DNA of 6,684 nt from JBFIHZ01 sp041601535 (GCA_041601535.1 JBFIHZ010000239.1:1-6684), one strand, 5' to 3'. Shown: positions 1 to 6,074, counted from the stretch's first letter. Notes: generated from the letters alone by a model not told the origin. Numbers and translations are program-made.

Positions 1-92
1 ACATTCGGAGCCGACTGAATACGCCCTATGGAAAAGCGTAATAAAAAAACAGCGCGAAAATATCACAAACCCAGACTGACGCATTTCGGGCA

Positions 93-108
93 GGTCAGGG
101 ACCTGACC
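93..108 (+). repeat. Short hairpin with GGAC loop (REP-like)
   Basis: GGTCAGGGACCTGACC folds into a 6-bp stem (93-98 with 103-108) and a four-base GGAC loop. The compact palindromic form resembles extragenic palindromic repeats, but only one copy is seen here, so repeat status is unproven. Its GGA in the loop echoes the hairpins at 4781-5197. Confidence 0.35.
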
Positions 109-280
109 CTTACCGGTTCGGCTGGCGGCAGTGAAAGTGCTTCAGGGGCCATGTGCACCATGAATCGCAAAATCCATCCCACCTGCACGCCCTGACGCGC
201 TGGCAGCTGCAGTAAAAGCCGGTTTTAGGCTGCATCGGCAGACGCGCTGACCGCACTTCTGGTCTTTTTCCCCGCGCCCG

Positions 281-286
281 TATAAT
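281..286 (+). promoter_or_regulatory. Putative -10 box upstream of the DUF218 gene
   Basis: TATAAT at 281-286 is a perfect sigma-70 -10 hexamer 21 bp before the ATG at 308. It would give a leader of about 15 nt. No good -35 lies 16-18 bp upstream (best is TTCTGG or TCTGGT), so the promoter would be weak or activator-dependent. The box sits inside an imperfect dyad (CCGT-ATAATAA-ACGG, 278-292), which might be an operator or chance. Confidence 0.4.
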
Positions 287-307
287 AAACGGCGTGCCTC
301 GTCCTTA

Positions 308-1084
308 ATGAGTTATTCCCTCACCAAGCTGCTTCCGCTTCTGCTCATGCCACTGGGCCTTGGCGTGTTCCTGCTGCTGCTGGCTTTCGTGTTGGTGTAC
401 CGGCACAAGCGCGGTGCCGCCATGGTCAGCATAGGACTCGCCATATTGCTGCTGGTTCTGCCTTCTTTGCCCACAGTTGCCAGTGCGCTGATCTGGTCGC
501 TGGAAAGCCAGTACCCGGCGCGGCCTTCAGATAGCTTCGAGCCAGCCGAGTGCATCATTGTACTGGGCGGCACGCTGGGCGCTGACGTGCTGCCCAGGCA
601 GGCCCTGGAGTTAACCGATTCCAGCGACCGTGTTTACCATGCGGCCAGCCTGTATCGCCTCGGCAAAGCGCGCAGCATTATTGTTGCCGCAGGCAATCAA
701 CCCTGGCAGACAGAGCAGGTAGCGGAAGCTGACCAGGTATACGATCTGCTGGTCGAGTGGGGCGTGCCGCCCGCCGCCATCGTGTTGGACACCCTGAGCA
801 AGAACACGCGGGAGAATGCCGTTAATGCGGCTGCCTTGATGCAATCCATCAGCTGCGAAAAACCACTGTTGGTGACATCCGGTTGGCACATGCCGCGGGC
901 GGTGGCCAGCTTCAGACAAGTTGGCGTGGATGTTATTCCGGTGTCCGTGGATATCCGCTTTGTACAGGGTCCCAATGGCCCCTTTTCACAGTTTGTGCCA
1001 CGCGCCGATGCACTGGCCACCGCCAGCCTGGCGCTGCGCGAATGGATGGGTATCTGGTTTTACCGGCTCAGGGGGTGGATTTAA
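308..1084 (+). CDS. DUF218 (ElyC/SanA/YdcF-type) membrane protein
   Basis: This 258-residue protein belongs to the DUF218 family, whose members include E. coli ElyC and SanA, linked to envelope and peptidoglycan integrity. Its biochemical activity is not established. Two hydrophobic segments (about residues 8-30 and 38-62) form an N-terminal membrane anchor. They are joined by a short basic YRHKRG loop, and the soluble domain is probably periplasmic. Family motifs follow: IIVLGG (83-88), SKNTREN (164-170), VTSGWHMPRA (189-198) and the P-R-A-D-A-L stretch near 231-236, then LREWMGIWFYR near the C terminus. Length and two-TM layout match ElyC (about 259 residues) better than single-TM SanA. The ATG has no strong Shine-Dalgarno, but TATAAT lies just upstream. 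The 3' end overlaps the convergent ABC transporter gene by 17 bp. Family assignment is firm; ElyC orthology is inferred, so no symbol is given. Confidence 0.88.
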   Translation: MSYSLTKLLPLLLMPLGLGVFLLLLAFVLVYRHKRGAAMVSIGLAILLLVLPSLPTVASALIWSLESQYPARPSDSFEPAECIIVLGGTLGADVLPRQALELTDSSDRVYHAASLYRLGKARSIIVAAGNQPWQTEQVAEADQVYDLLVEWGVPPAAIVLDTLSKNTRENAVNAAALMQSISCEKPLLVTSGWHMPRAVASFRQVGVDVIPVSVDIRFVQGPNGPFSQFVPRADALATASLALREWMGIWFYRLRGWI

Positions 1085-2753
1085 CCGCCTGGCCCGCCGG
1101 TAAATGGACCACCCGGTCCGCCAAAGCCAGGCTGGCCGGACGGTGCGTGATCAGAATGACTGTCCGTTGGGTGAGCAATTCATGACAGCCGGCGATAAAG
1201 CTGTTTTCACCTTCCGGATCGAACAGTGCTGTGGCTTCGTCCAGGATCAGGATCGCCGGGTTCTTGATCAGCGTTCGGGCCAGCGAAATCCGCTGTCGCT
1301 GGCCACCGGAAAGGCGAATGCCCTGTTCGCCGATAACGGTGTCATATTGTTGCGGTAGAGCGCTTATGAACTCGTCAGCCCTGGCCGCGACCGCGGCTTT
1401 TTTTATGTCTGACATGCTGGCGCCGGGAACCCCGTAAGCGATGTTTTCCCTGATGCTGGCATTCAATAACAGCGTGTTTTGCGCCACCAGGCCGATGTTG
1501 TCGCGCAGGCTGCGCAGGCTGATGCTCGCGGCATCCGTTCCATCGATCAGGACCTGGCCTGAAGTGGGTTCGACAAATCGCATCAGCAGGTGGGTTAAGG
1601 TGGATTTTCCCGCGCCGTTCGGTCCGGTTATCGCTATGGTTTCGCCGGCAGCAATTTGCAGGTTGAAATCATGAAACAGAGCGGGACGTCCAGGGTAGCT
1701 GAAAGAGATATCCCGGAACTCGATGTCGCCCTGAATCTTGCCCAGGTGTTTGCCGGTGTCAGCCTGCGGTTCAGCCTGTACATTGAAAAATGCCAACAGA
1801 CGTTCGGCCGCTCCCCGGGTGAGCATCACCTTGCCGTAGACATTCGCCAGGCCGGCCATGGGCTGCGTAAGCAATGCGGCATAAAGTAACAGGCTGACCA
1901 GATCGGATGCCTGGATGCGGCCCTGTTCCACGTGCTGGAATCCCACCCATAAAAGCAGTAATAACGCGGCGCCCGCCAACAGACCGACCGCCGGAGACAG
2001 GATTGAGCGTATCAGTATCTGCTGCTTTGAAAGCGTGAGCAGCCTGGCGTTGCGGGCCGCGAACCGCTGTTGTTCCTCCGGTTCGCGTATAAAGGTCTTG
2101 ATGGTGGGAAACAGCCCCAGGTTTTCCTGCACCAGCGACATCAGGCCGGACCATGACTCCACCCATTGCTCTGCCAGCGGGCGGATCCTGCGGCCAATCA
2201 GTTTCATCGCCAGGTAATAGACAGGCAACAGCGTGGCCGCCAGCAACGCGATAAGCGGATCGAGCCAGAACATGATTATGAAGGCACCCGCGAAGGTCAG
2301 CACCAGCGGCAGCAGTTCGATCAGCGTGGAGGTGACGAAATCGCTGATGATTTCAGCGTCGTTACTGAGCAGGGTCAACAGGTCCCCGGGCCGTTGTTCA
2401 TTGAAATAAGCCAAGGGCAGGTATTGCAGATGTTCATGCACCCGGGTGCGCAATTGGGCCGTCATGCTGACGCCGGTGCTGGCTACCCAGTAGGAAGAGA
2501 AGAAGGAAAGCAGGCTTTTCGCCAGCAGCAAGGCAAACCAGGTCAGTAAAACTGCGCCGATGCCGGAAAATACAACACCGGGCTCACCCAATACGAGCCC
2601 GGTTAATTGCCCGGCCAGCCAGGGGCTGGCAAGGCTCATCAGGCTTTCCAGCAGCAACAGGACCAGAATCACCATCAAAGTGATTCTGTGGGGGGTGACG
2701 TGCTGCAGCAGTATGGAAAAGTTCAACAGGCTGATCTGGTGACTGGCATGCAA
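1068..2753 (-). CDS. ABC exporter, fused permease-ATPase half-transporter
   Basis: A 561-residue type-I (ABCB/MsbA-like) half-exporter, expected to dimerise in the inner membrane and extrude an unknown substrate using ATP. The transmembrane domain covers roughly residues 24-310, with hydrophobic helices near 24-50, 61-85, 145-185 and 250-300. The nucleotide-binding domain has Walker A GPNGAGKST (377-385), a Q-loop glutamine (Q425), the signature LSGGQRQR (481-488), Walker B ILILDE (501-506) with its catalytic glutamate, and the switch histidine H537 (ITHRP). The D-loop reads ALFDPEGE rather than the common SALDxxSE. All catalytic residues are present, so it should be active. The start is TTG at 2753, preceded by GAGG about 10 nt away. 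An in-frame TGA five codons upstream excludes a longer ATG form. It lies 93 bp downstream of phhB on the same strand, without an obvious terminator between them. Substrate cannot be deduced; lipid, peptide or drug are all possible. Confidence 0.92.
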   Translation of the reverse strand: MHASHQISLLNFSILLQHVTPHRITLMVILVLLLLESLMSLASPWLAGQLTGLVLGEPGVVFSGIGAVLLTWFALLLAKSLLSFFSSYWVASTGVSMTAQLRTRVHEHLQYLPLAYFNEQRPGDLLTLLSNDAEIISDFVTSTLIELLPLVLTFAGAFIIMFWLDPLIALLAATLLPVYYLAMKLIGRRIRPLAEQWVESWSGLMSLVQENLGLFPTIKTFIREPEEQQRFAARNARLLTLSKQQILIRSILSPAVGLLAGAALLLLLWVGFQHVEQGRIQASDLVSLLLYAALLTQPMAGLANVYGKVMLTRGAAERLLAFFNVQAEPQADTGKHLGKIQGDIEFRDISFSYPGRPALFHDFNLQIAAGETIAITGPNGAGKSTLTHLLMRFVEPTSGQVLIDGTDAASISLRSLRDNIGLVAQNTLLLNASIRENIAYGVPGASMSDIKKAAVAARADEFISALPQQYDTVIGEQGIRLSGGQRQRISLARTLIKNPAILILDEATALFDPEGENSFIAGCHELLTQRTVILITHRPASLALADRVVHLPAGQAVKSTP

Positions 2754-2846
2754 CAGATGATAGCCTCAATCCACTGGCTGGTGTAAGCAAGCGACAATCC
2801 GGGCAACTGCAACAAGCAGCAGGTTGTCGGTCGGGGAAAGTGGAGG

Positions 2847-3191
2847 TTAGGTCTCCAGTAATTCCCCGACTTTTGCCGCGCAGATAAAATCATTCTCACT
2901 TAACCCATCGATCGCATGGGTGGTGAAATTCACTTCGCAGTAGTTATATCCGGCGGAAAAATCCGGGTGATGGTTTTCTGTATTGGCCACCCAGGCCATG
3001 GCGTTGATGAATGCCACGGTTTTGTAGAACCCCTTGAATTCAAAGCGGCGGCTGATCTGTTTGCCATCGTCGCTCAATTCCCATCCTGGCACTTGGGCCA
3101 CCAAAGCTTCGGCTTGTTCCCGGCTCATGGGCTCCACCCCGCCTTCGCAAGGTTTGCAGTGCCGGTCGGACAGATCACATACGGTATTCAT
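2847..3191 (-). CDS. phhB: Pterin-4a-carbinolamine dehydratase
   Basis: PhhB dehydrates the 4a-hydroxytetrahydropterin made in each phenylalanine hydroxylase turnover, so that the cofactor can be recycled. It is a small cytoplasmic enzyme. The family's histidine motif is clear as ENHHPDF (residues 72-78), followed by YNYCEVNFTTHAIDGLSENDF (split here as YNYCEVNFTTHA and IDGLSENDF), the usual C-terminal half. The N terminus carries C-x7-C-x2-C (CDLSDRHCKPC), seen in many bacterial PhhB proteins. I chose ATG 3191 (114 residues) over an in-frame ATG at 3212, because AAGGAG lies 5 nt before it; the longer form would place that Shine-Dalgarno inside the coding sequence. It lies downstream of phhA on the same strand, separated by 146 bp containing a strong inverted repeat. 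That context fits a phhA-phhB transcription unit. Assignment is confident. Confidence 0.95.
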   Translation of the reverse strand: MNTVCDLSDRHCKPCEGGVEPMSREQAEALVAQVPGWELSDDGKQISRRFEFKGFYKTVAFINAMAWVANTENHHPDFSAGYNYCEVNFTTHAIDGLSENDFICAAKVGELLET

Positions 3192-3253
3192 GAAGTCTCC
3201 TTGTTGTTGCATTCAGGTGCTTGCTGCGCAAGGGGCGGGCTGAGGCCGATACC

Positions 3254-3307
3254 GGCCGTGACCCACTCTCCGGCTGAGCGCAGCCAGACGGAGAGTGGGT
3301 CACGGCC
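3254..3307. repeat. Perfect 19-bp inverted repeat between phhA and phhB
   Basis: Left arm 3254-3272 (GGCCGTGACCCACTCTCCG) is exactly complementary to 3289-3307, around a 16-bp centre. The centre can fold further (GGCTG 3272-3276 with CAGCC 3281-3285). In the phhA-phhB transcript it would form a very stable hairpin. Neither side has a T-tract, so it is not a normal intrinsic terminator. Candidate roles are an mRNA-stabilising or processing element that uncouples phhA from phhB, or a REP/MITE-like insertion. No target-site duplication is evident. Confidence 0.8.
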
Positions 3308-3337
3308 AAAATATTTTATATGCCACAGCTGACCTGA

Positions 3338-4132
3338 TTAAGCCGCTTCCTTGGGCGGGTAGGCGGGGGCATGCATGCCCAGGCGCCGTGCTTCGGCCAC
3401 AAAATCCAGCCAGTTGTGTTTGGACAGTTCAAATAACTGGTCAAAGTTTTCCAGCACAAAGTAGATGGGCTGATAGATATCAATTCGGTAAGGCGTGCGC
3501 AAGGCGTCCACGGGGTCCAGAGGCTTACGCTGAGCCTTGTCGGTATCTATGGCATATACCAGCTCTCCTGGCGATGACAGAATGCCCGAGCCGTAGGCGC
3601 GTACATCACCCTCGCTTTTCACCAGGCCGAACTCCACCGTAAACCAGAACAGGCGCGCCAGCATGGCATGGTCTTTGGGGTCGGCAGCCACGCCCGCCTT
3701 ACCGTAGGCTTCAATAAATGCCGCGAAGCGGTGGTCGGTCAATACCGGGGTGTGGCCGAACACTTCATGAAAAACGTCCGGCTCTTTCAGGTAGTCAAAC
3801 TCTTCGCGGCTGCGGATAAACGTGGCCACCGGAAACTGGCGGTTGGCCAGCAGTTCGAAAAACCTCGTGAAGGGTATCAGCGCCGGCACCGGCACCACGG
3901 TCCAACCGGTCAGTGGTTGCATGATTTTGTTCAGTTCGGGCAACTGGGGAACCCGGTCCCGCGGGAAGTTCATGCGCTCCATGGCCTCAATCCACTGCGG
4001 GCAGGCCCGGCCGGGCAGCATGGGCAATTGCCGGGTGATCAGGTCATGCCAGATTTCGTTTTCCTCATCGGTGTAATGAATGATCCCGGAGGCATCTGGC
4101 TGTTTTGCGACGTAGCTGCTTTGTTTGCTCAT
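3338..4132 (-). CDS. phhA: Phenylalanine 4-monooxygenase
   Basis: PhhA hydroxylates L-phenylalanine to L-tyrosine using O2, tetrahydropterin and a non-haem iron. It opens phenylalanine catabolism and supplies tyrosine. The 264-residue length matches bacterial single-domain hydroxylases, which lack the mammalian regulatory ACT domain. The iron triad is visible: H122 and H127 in PDVFHEVFGHTP, and E167 in LFWFTVEFGL. The preceding RSREEFDYLKEPD and the later YGSGILSSPGE stretch are also hallmarks of aromatic amino-acid hydroxylases. The start is ATG 4132, with GAGG 5 nt upstream. It is followed by phhB for pterin recycling and is divergent from an Lrp/AsnC-type regulator across an AT-rich 164-bp region. 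No truncation or missing catalytic residue is seen. Confidence 0.97.
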   Translation of the reverse strand: MSKQSSYVAKQPDASGIIHYTDEENEIWHDLITRQLPMLPGRACPQWIEAMERMNFPRDRVPQLPELNKIMQPLTGWTVVPVPALIPFTRFFELLANRQFPVATFIRSREEFDYLKEPDVFHEVFGHTPVLTDHRFAAFIEAYGKAGVAADPKDHAMLARLFWFTVEFGLVKSEGDVRAYGSGILSSPGELVYAIDTDKAQRKPLDPVDALRTPYRIDIYQPIYFVLENFDQLFELSKHNWLDFVAEARRLGMHAPAYPPKEAA

Positions 4133-4228
4133 CTGTGCCTCACACGAAATAAATGTTGCGTGGCGTCAAGTAACGCTTGCTATATGGGATCAGTTTATAT
4201 CAATATAGGAAAAAATACGTTTCAAATA

Positions 4229-4258
4229 TTGCTTTTAACTAACCATAGGTGGTATAAA
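4229..4258 (+). promoter_or_regulatory. Putative sigma-70 promoter of the Lrp-type gene
   Basis: TTGCTT (4229-4234) and TATAAA (4253-4258) are separated by 18 bp. The -10 matches 5 of 6 consensus bases, the -35 only 3 of 6. The predicted transcription start falls near 4265, at the left edge of the CGTCAAA palindrome, so binding there would block initiation. Confidence 0.45.
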
Positions 4259-4263
4259 TATTT

Positions 4264-4282
4264 CGTCAAAAGGAATTTGACG
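4264..4282. promoter_or_regulatory. Perfect palindrome, candidate Lrp-type operator
   Basis: CGTCAAA (4264-4270), AGGAA, TTTGACG (4276-4282) is a perfect 7-bp dyad over 19 bp. It is located 15 bp before the regulator's ATG and on its predicted transcription start. Lrp/AsnC dimers bind such AT-flanked dyads and usually autoregulate. Assigning it to this protein is inference from position. The same CGTCAA half-site recurs at 4164-4169 next to phhA. Confidence 0.55.
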
Positions 4283-4296
4283 CAAAAAATGTTTCG

Positions 4297-4755
4297 ATGG
4301 ATAGGACAGACTTACGCATCCTTGCGGAGTTGCAGGCCGACGGCAGGCTCTCCAGCCAGGCTCTTGCGGAAAAGGTTGGTTTGTCCACGGCGCCGGTCTG
4401 GCGTCGCGTTCGAAAGCTGGAGGAAGACCGGGTCATATCTACCACAGTAGCGATACTGGACCCGGAGAAAATTGGGCTGGATGTAATCGCCATTGCGGCG
4501 GTTTCATTAGAGGACCACCACCCGACTTCGGTCAGGGAATTCGACGAAATGGTCGCCAACCGGCCCGAGATTCTGGAATGTTACGCCATGAGCGGACAGT
4601 ACGATTACCACTTGAAGGTAGTGTGCAAGTCCATCAAGGCGTACGAGGTACTGCTACGGCAGCACATAATGCCATGCAGGGCTGTGCACCACGTGAATAC
4701 GAGCTTTGTGTTACGCAGCAATAAGTACACCACCGCGTTACCGTTGGAAGATTGA
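4297..4755 (+). CDS. Lrp/AsnC-family transcriptional regulator
   Basis: A 152-residue DNA-binding regulator of the feast/famine (Lrp/AsnC) family, normally octameric and responsive to an amino acid. Residues 1-50 form the winged helix-turn-helix; MDRTDLRILAELQADGRLS leads into LAEKVGLSTAPVWRRVRKLE (recognition helix about 30-41). Residues 62-140 form the ligand-binding RAM domain, including ECYAMSGQYDYHLKV (94-108) and the family C-terminal stretch SFVLRSNKYTTALPL. No alternative in-frame start exists just upstream. The ATG lacks a close Shine-Dalgarno (AAAAGGA is about 23 nt away), so translation may be inefficient. It is transcribed away from phhA and carries a palindrome over its probable transcription start, which suggests autoregulation and control of phhA by phenylalanine or tyrosine. 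That ligand is inferred from context. No terminator follows before 5212. Confidence 0.93.
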   Translation: MDRTDLRILAELQADGRLSSQALAEKVGLSTAPVWRRVRKLEEDRVISTTVAILDPEKIGLDVIAIAAVSLEDHHPTSVREFDEMVANRPEILECYAMSGQYDYHLKVVCKSIKAYEVLLRQHIMPCRAVHHVNTSFVLRSNKYTTALPLED

Positions 4756-4759
4756 AAGG

Positions 4760-5242
4760 CTAGAGCTGGAGTTGGAGAGGGCACCAGTTTCAATGCAACG
4801 GAACTGCAGGTGGCGACCAGGGACGGTCACTGAACATACAGGGCTGATACAGCCCCAGGGAAGGACAAAATTATAGCGTGCGCGTTCAAACGCATTGAAA
4901 GCGGCGACCAGGGAGGTTGTCAGGATCACCAGGGAAGGTCTTACAAGTGGAGTGGTGTAGCCATGGAGGCTACCAACGAGCCAGGGATGGTTCCTATTCA
5001 AGGGGGTTGAACCCGGCCCGCAGGGCCGAACGGAAGCCAGGCAGGATCAGGCTTTTGAGAATTGGGGAGGCGAAAGCCCAGGAGGGAGCAGTGGCAGCCA
5101 GGGATGGCTGACGCCGTCGCCGCCCCGCACTGTTTTAAAGGCCGGAACATCGGCCTGTACGTTTTCCAACGAGACCGCCAGGGAGCTGCTACCCTGGTAT
5201 TTCAACGAGACGCCGGGGTACTTGTGACCCCGGCTTTTTTTT
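4760..5242 (+). ncRNA. Candidate CsrB/RsmZ-type CsrA-sponge RNA
   Basis: The 485 bp between two genes hold a series of + strand hairpins with GGA in or at the loop, the signature of RNAs that titrate CsrA/RsmA. Examples: GACC-AGGGAC-GGTC (4815-4828); GGCGACC-AGGGA-GGTTGTC (4903-4921, 7 bp with two G-U pairs); ACC-AGGGAA-GGT (4928-4939); GTAGCC-ATGGA-GGCTAC (4957-4973); GAGCC-AGGGAT-GGTTC (4978-4993); AGCC/GGCT with AGGATCA in the loop (5035-5053); CAGCC-AGGGAT-GGCTG (5095-5110); AGGCCG-GAACAT-CGGCCT (5139-5156). Spacer hairpins without GGA also occur (4841-4855, 5014-5028). GGA occurs 20 times on this strand; the complement (TCC) occurs twice. A strong terminator closes it. The 5' end is unknown: a poor TTACCG-N17-TAGAGC pair (4738-4766) would start RNA near 4773, just before the first stem (4782). 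Alternatively it is the 3' UTR of the Lrp mRNA. Membership of the Csr system is inferred from structure, not homology. Confidence 0.78.
5212..5242 (+). terminator. Strong Rho-independent terminator
   Basis: GCCGGGGT (5212-5219) pairs perfectly with ACCCCGGC (5227-5234) around a 7-nt loop, followed by eight Ts (5235-5242). It is directional: the - strand has no T-tract beyond the stem. It ends the GGA-hairpin RNA, and probably Lrp-gene read-through. Its U-tract reaches into the stop codon of the convergent dioxygenase gene. Confidence 0.93.
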
Positions 5243-6074
5243 ATTCTTTCAGGGCGTTTTCAAACAGGTGCCGGTGTTCGGCGGGAAGGCGTTGGCTTTG
5301 TTCGCGGCTGAGCAACAGCGGCGACTGCATTTCGAAGTTCTTGCGGTCCTGGAACCAGCGGCGGCTGTAGACGATGTACAGAATGGGCCTGGGCCTGGAA
5401 GAGCGGTTGGGCGTGCCGGTATGCCTGAGCCGGAAATCCATGAAATAGCAATCACCCATTTGCGGCCAGGGCGAGACAGCACCGTGCAATTGCTCCATCT
5501 GCGCCCGTGTCCAGCGCGTTTCCTCCCGGCTGGATTTGATGCGGTGTGAGCCTTCCCAGATGGCGGTGGTGCCGGTTTCCTCGTTCAGGTCCACCAGCGG
5601 TATCACGACGTGCAACGCGAACGGGGGGAAGAATGCATTCAGCCCGCCGGCCTCGGCAAACAGCGGCGGGTGATCGCGATGCACATGTTGCAGTTCTGCC
5701 CCCGGGTAGGCGCAAACGACACCAATACTCTGAATAATGCAGTCATCACCCAGCAGTTCCTTTACCACGGGCAATACCATCGGTGCCGCGTAAACGTCAG
5801 GGTTCAGATAGGGCTCCTGCAGGTGTACTGAGAACATGTAACGGCCGATACCCACCTTCAGGCAGGTCTTTTCCACCTTGTCCAGATGCTGGCTGGCGTA
5901 GTGTTGAAAGAAATTCTGTTGCATATCCTGCACGGCTTGCTTGTCCAGGCTGTTTTGCAGCATCAGACAGCCATGCACACGAAAGCCATGGGCGGCCGTT
6001 TTCACCACCTCTGAAGGGCACTGGCGGCTGTTGCGTTGGGCTGTGGTGAACTGATGTATGGCAGTCAGGCTCAT
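5241..6074 (-). CDS. PhyH-family Fe(II)/2-oxoglutarate dioxygenase
   Basis: A 277-residue member of the phytanoyl-CoA dioxygenase (PhyH) family, non-haem iron oxygenases that use 2-oxoglutarate and O2 to hydroxylate or halogenate small molecules or acyl thioesters. The iron facial triad can be placed: H132 and D134 in QHVHRDHPP, and distal H218 in FRLRHTGTPN. R227 or R229 is suited to hold 2-oxoglutarate. An Asp is present in the HxD motif, so this should be a hydroxylase rather than a halogenase. The core strands around ALHVVIPLVDLNEETGTT and WEGSH are typical of the family. The start at 6074 has AGGGG about 8 nt upstream. It is divergent from the PqqD-like gene and converges on the GGA-hairpin RNA. 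Substrate unknown; such proteins occur in natural-product and osmolyte pathways as well as lipid metabolism. Confidence 0.87.
   Translation of the reverse strand: MSLTAIHQFTTAQRNSRQCPSEVVKTAAHGFRVHGCLMLQNSLDKQAVQDMQQNFFQHYASQHLDKVEKTCLKVGIGRYMFSVHLQEPYLNPDVYAAPMVLPVVKELLGDDCIIQSIGVVCAYPGAELQHVHRDHPPLFAEAGGLNAFFPPFALHVVIPLVDLNEETGTTAIWEGSHRIKSSREETRWTRAQMEQLHGAVSPWPQMGDCYFMDFRLRHTGTPNRSSRPRPILYIVYSRRWFQDRKNFEMQSPLLLSREQSQRLPAEHRHLFENALKE

Larger units (their letters stand above)
1..307. other. Non-coding left edge with two small hairpins
   Basis: I see no credible gene in these 307 bases. Two self-complementary elements are present. At 93-108 GGTCAG and CTGACC flank a GGAC loop. At 208-234 TGCAG-TAAAA pairs with TTTTA-(GG bulge)-CTGCA around a GCCGG loop. 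A very weak terminator-like hairpin (GACC/GGTC at 249-264, followed by five Ts) might end transcription of a gene to the left, but its stem is only 4 bp. The stretch may be the downstream or intergenic remnant of a gene outside the window. Confidence 0.5.
4133..4296. promoter_or_regulatory. Divergent AT-rich control region phhA / Lrp-type regulator
   Basis: This 164-bp region serves both phhA (-) and the Lrp-type gene (+). It is much richer in A+T than the flanking genes, with runs such as ATATAGGAAAAAATA near 4203-4217, a composition typical of DNA bent by Lrp-family octamers. It contains the + strand promoter and palindrome listed separately. A second, weaker dyad, GCGT-caagta-ACGC at 4163-4176, repeats the CGTCAA half-site 31-44 bp before phhA. 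I found no convincing -35/-10 pair for phhA, which would fit dependence on an activator. Confidence 0.6.

Noticed and set aside
249..269. Intrinsic terminator (GACC/GGTC plus five Ts)
   Set aside because: The stem is only 4 bp with an 8-nt loop, too weak to call with confidence.
3192..3212. Longer PhhB start at 3212
   Set aside because: The seven extra codons contain the AAGGAG Shine-Dalgarno that serves the ATG at 3191, so the shorter form is preferred.
3668..4450. A 260-codon + strand frame opposite phhA
   Set aside because: It is a shadow of phhA that continues through the AT-rich promoter region and out of frame into the Lrp gene. phhA carries all catalytic residues and the real ribosome-binding site.
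4710..4732. A possible GacA/UvrY box (TGT...ACA) upstream of the array
   Set aside because: The arms TGTGTTA and TAAGTACA are offset by one base and do not match the TGTAAG-N6-CTTACA pattern well. It lies within the Lrp coding region, so it is not called.
4738..5001. An 87-codon open frame on the - strand across the GGA array
   Set aside because: Its apparent repeats (for example NHPWLVGSLHG) are only the reverse translation of the CCAGGGATGG hairpins. It has no recognisable domain, overlaps the 3' end of the Lrp gene and runs against the strong + strand terminator context.
4760..5242. CRISPR array interpretation of the repeats
   Set aside because: The repeated unit is a short hairpin of 10-19 nt with irregular spacing and variable stems, not identical 24-37-nt repeats with uniform spacers. 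No cas genes are present.
4917..5370. Two short + strand frames (4917-5111 and 5062-5370) inside and beyond the array
   Set aside because: Composition follows the hairpin repeats. The second frame crosses the intrinsic terminator and runs antisense into the dioxygenase gene. No Shine-Dalgarno or family signature supports either.
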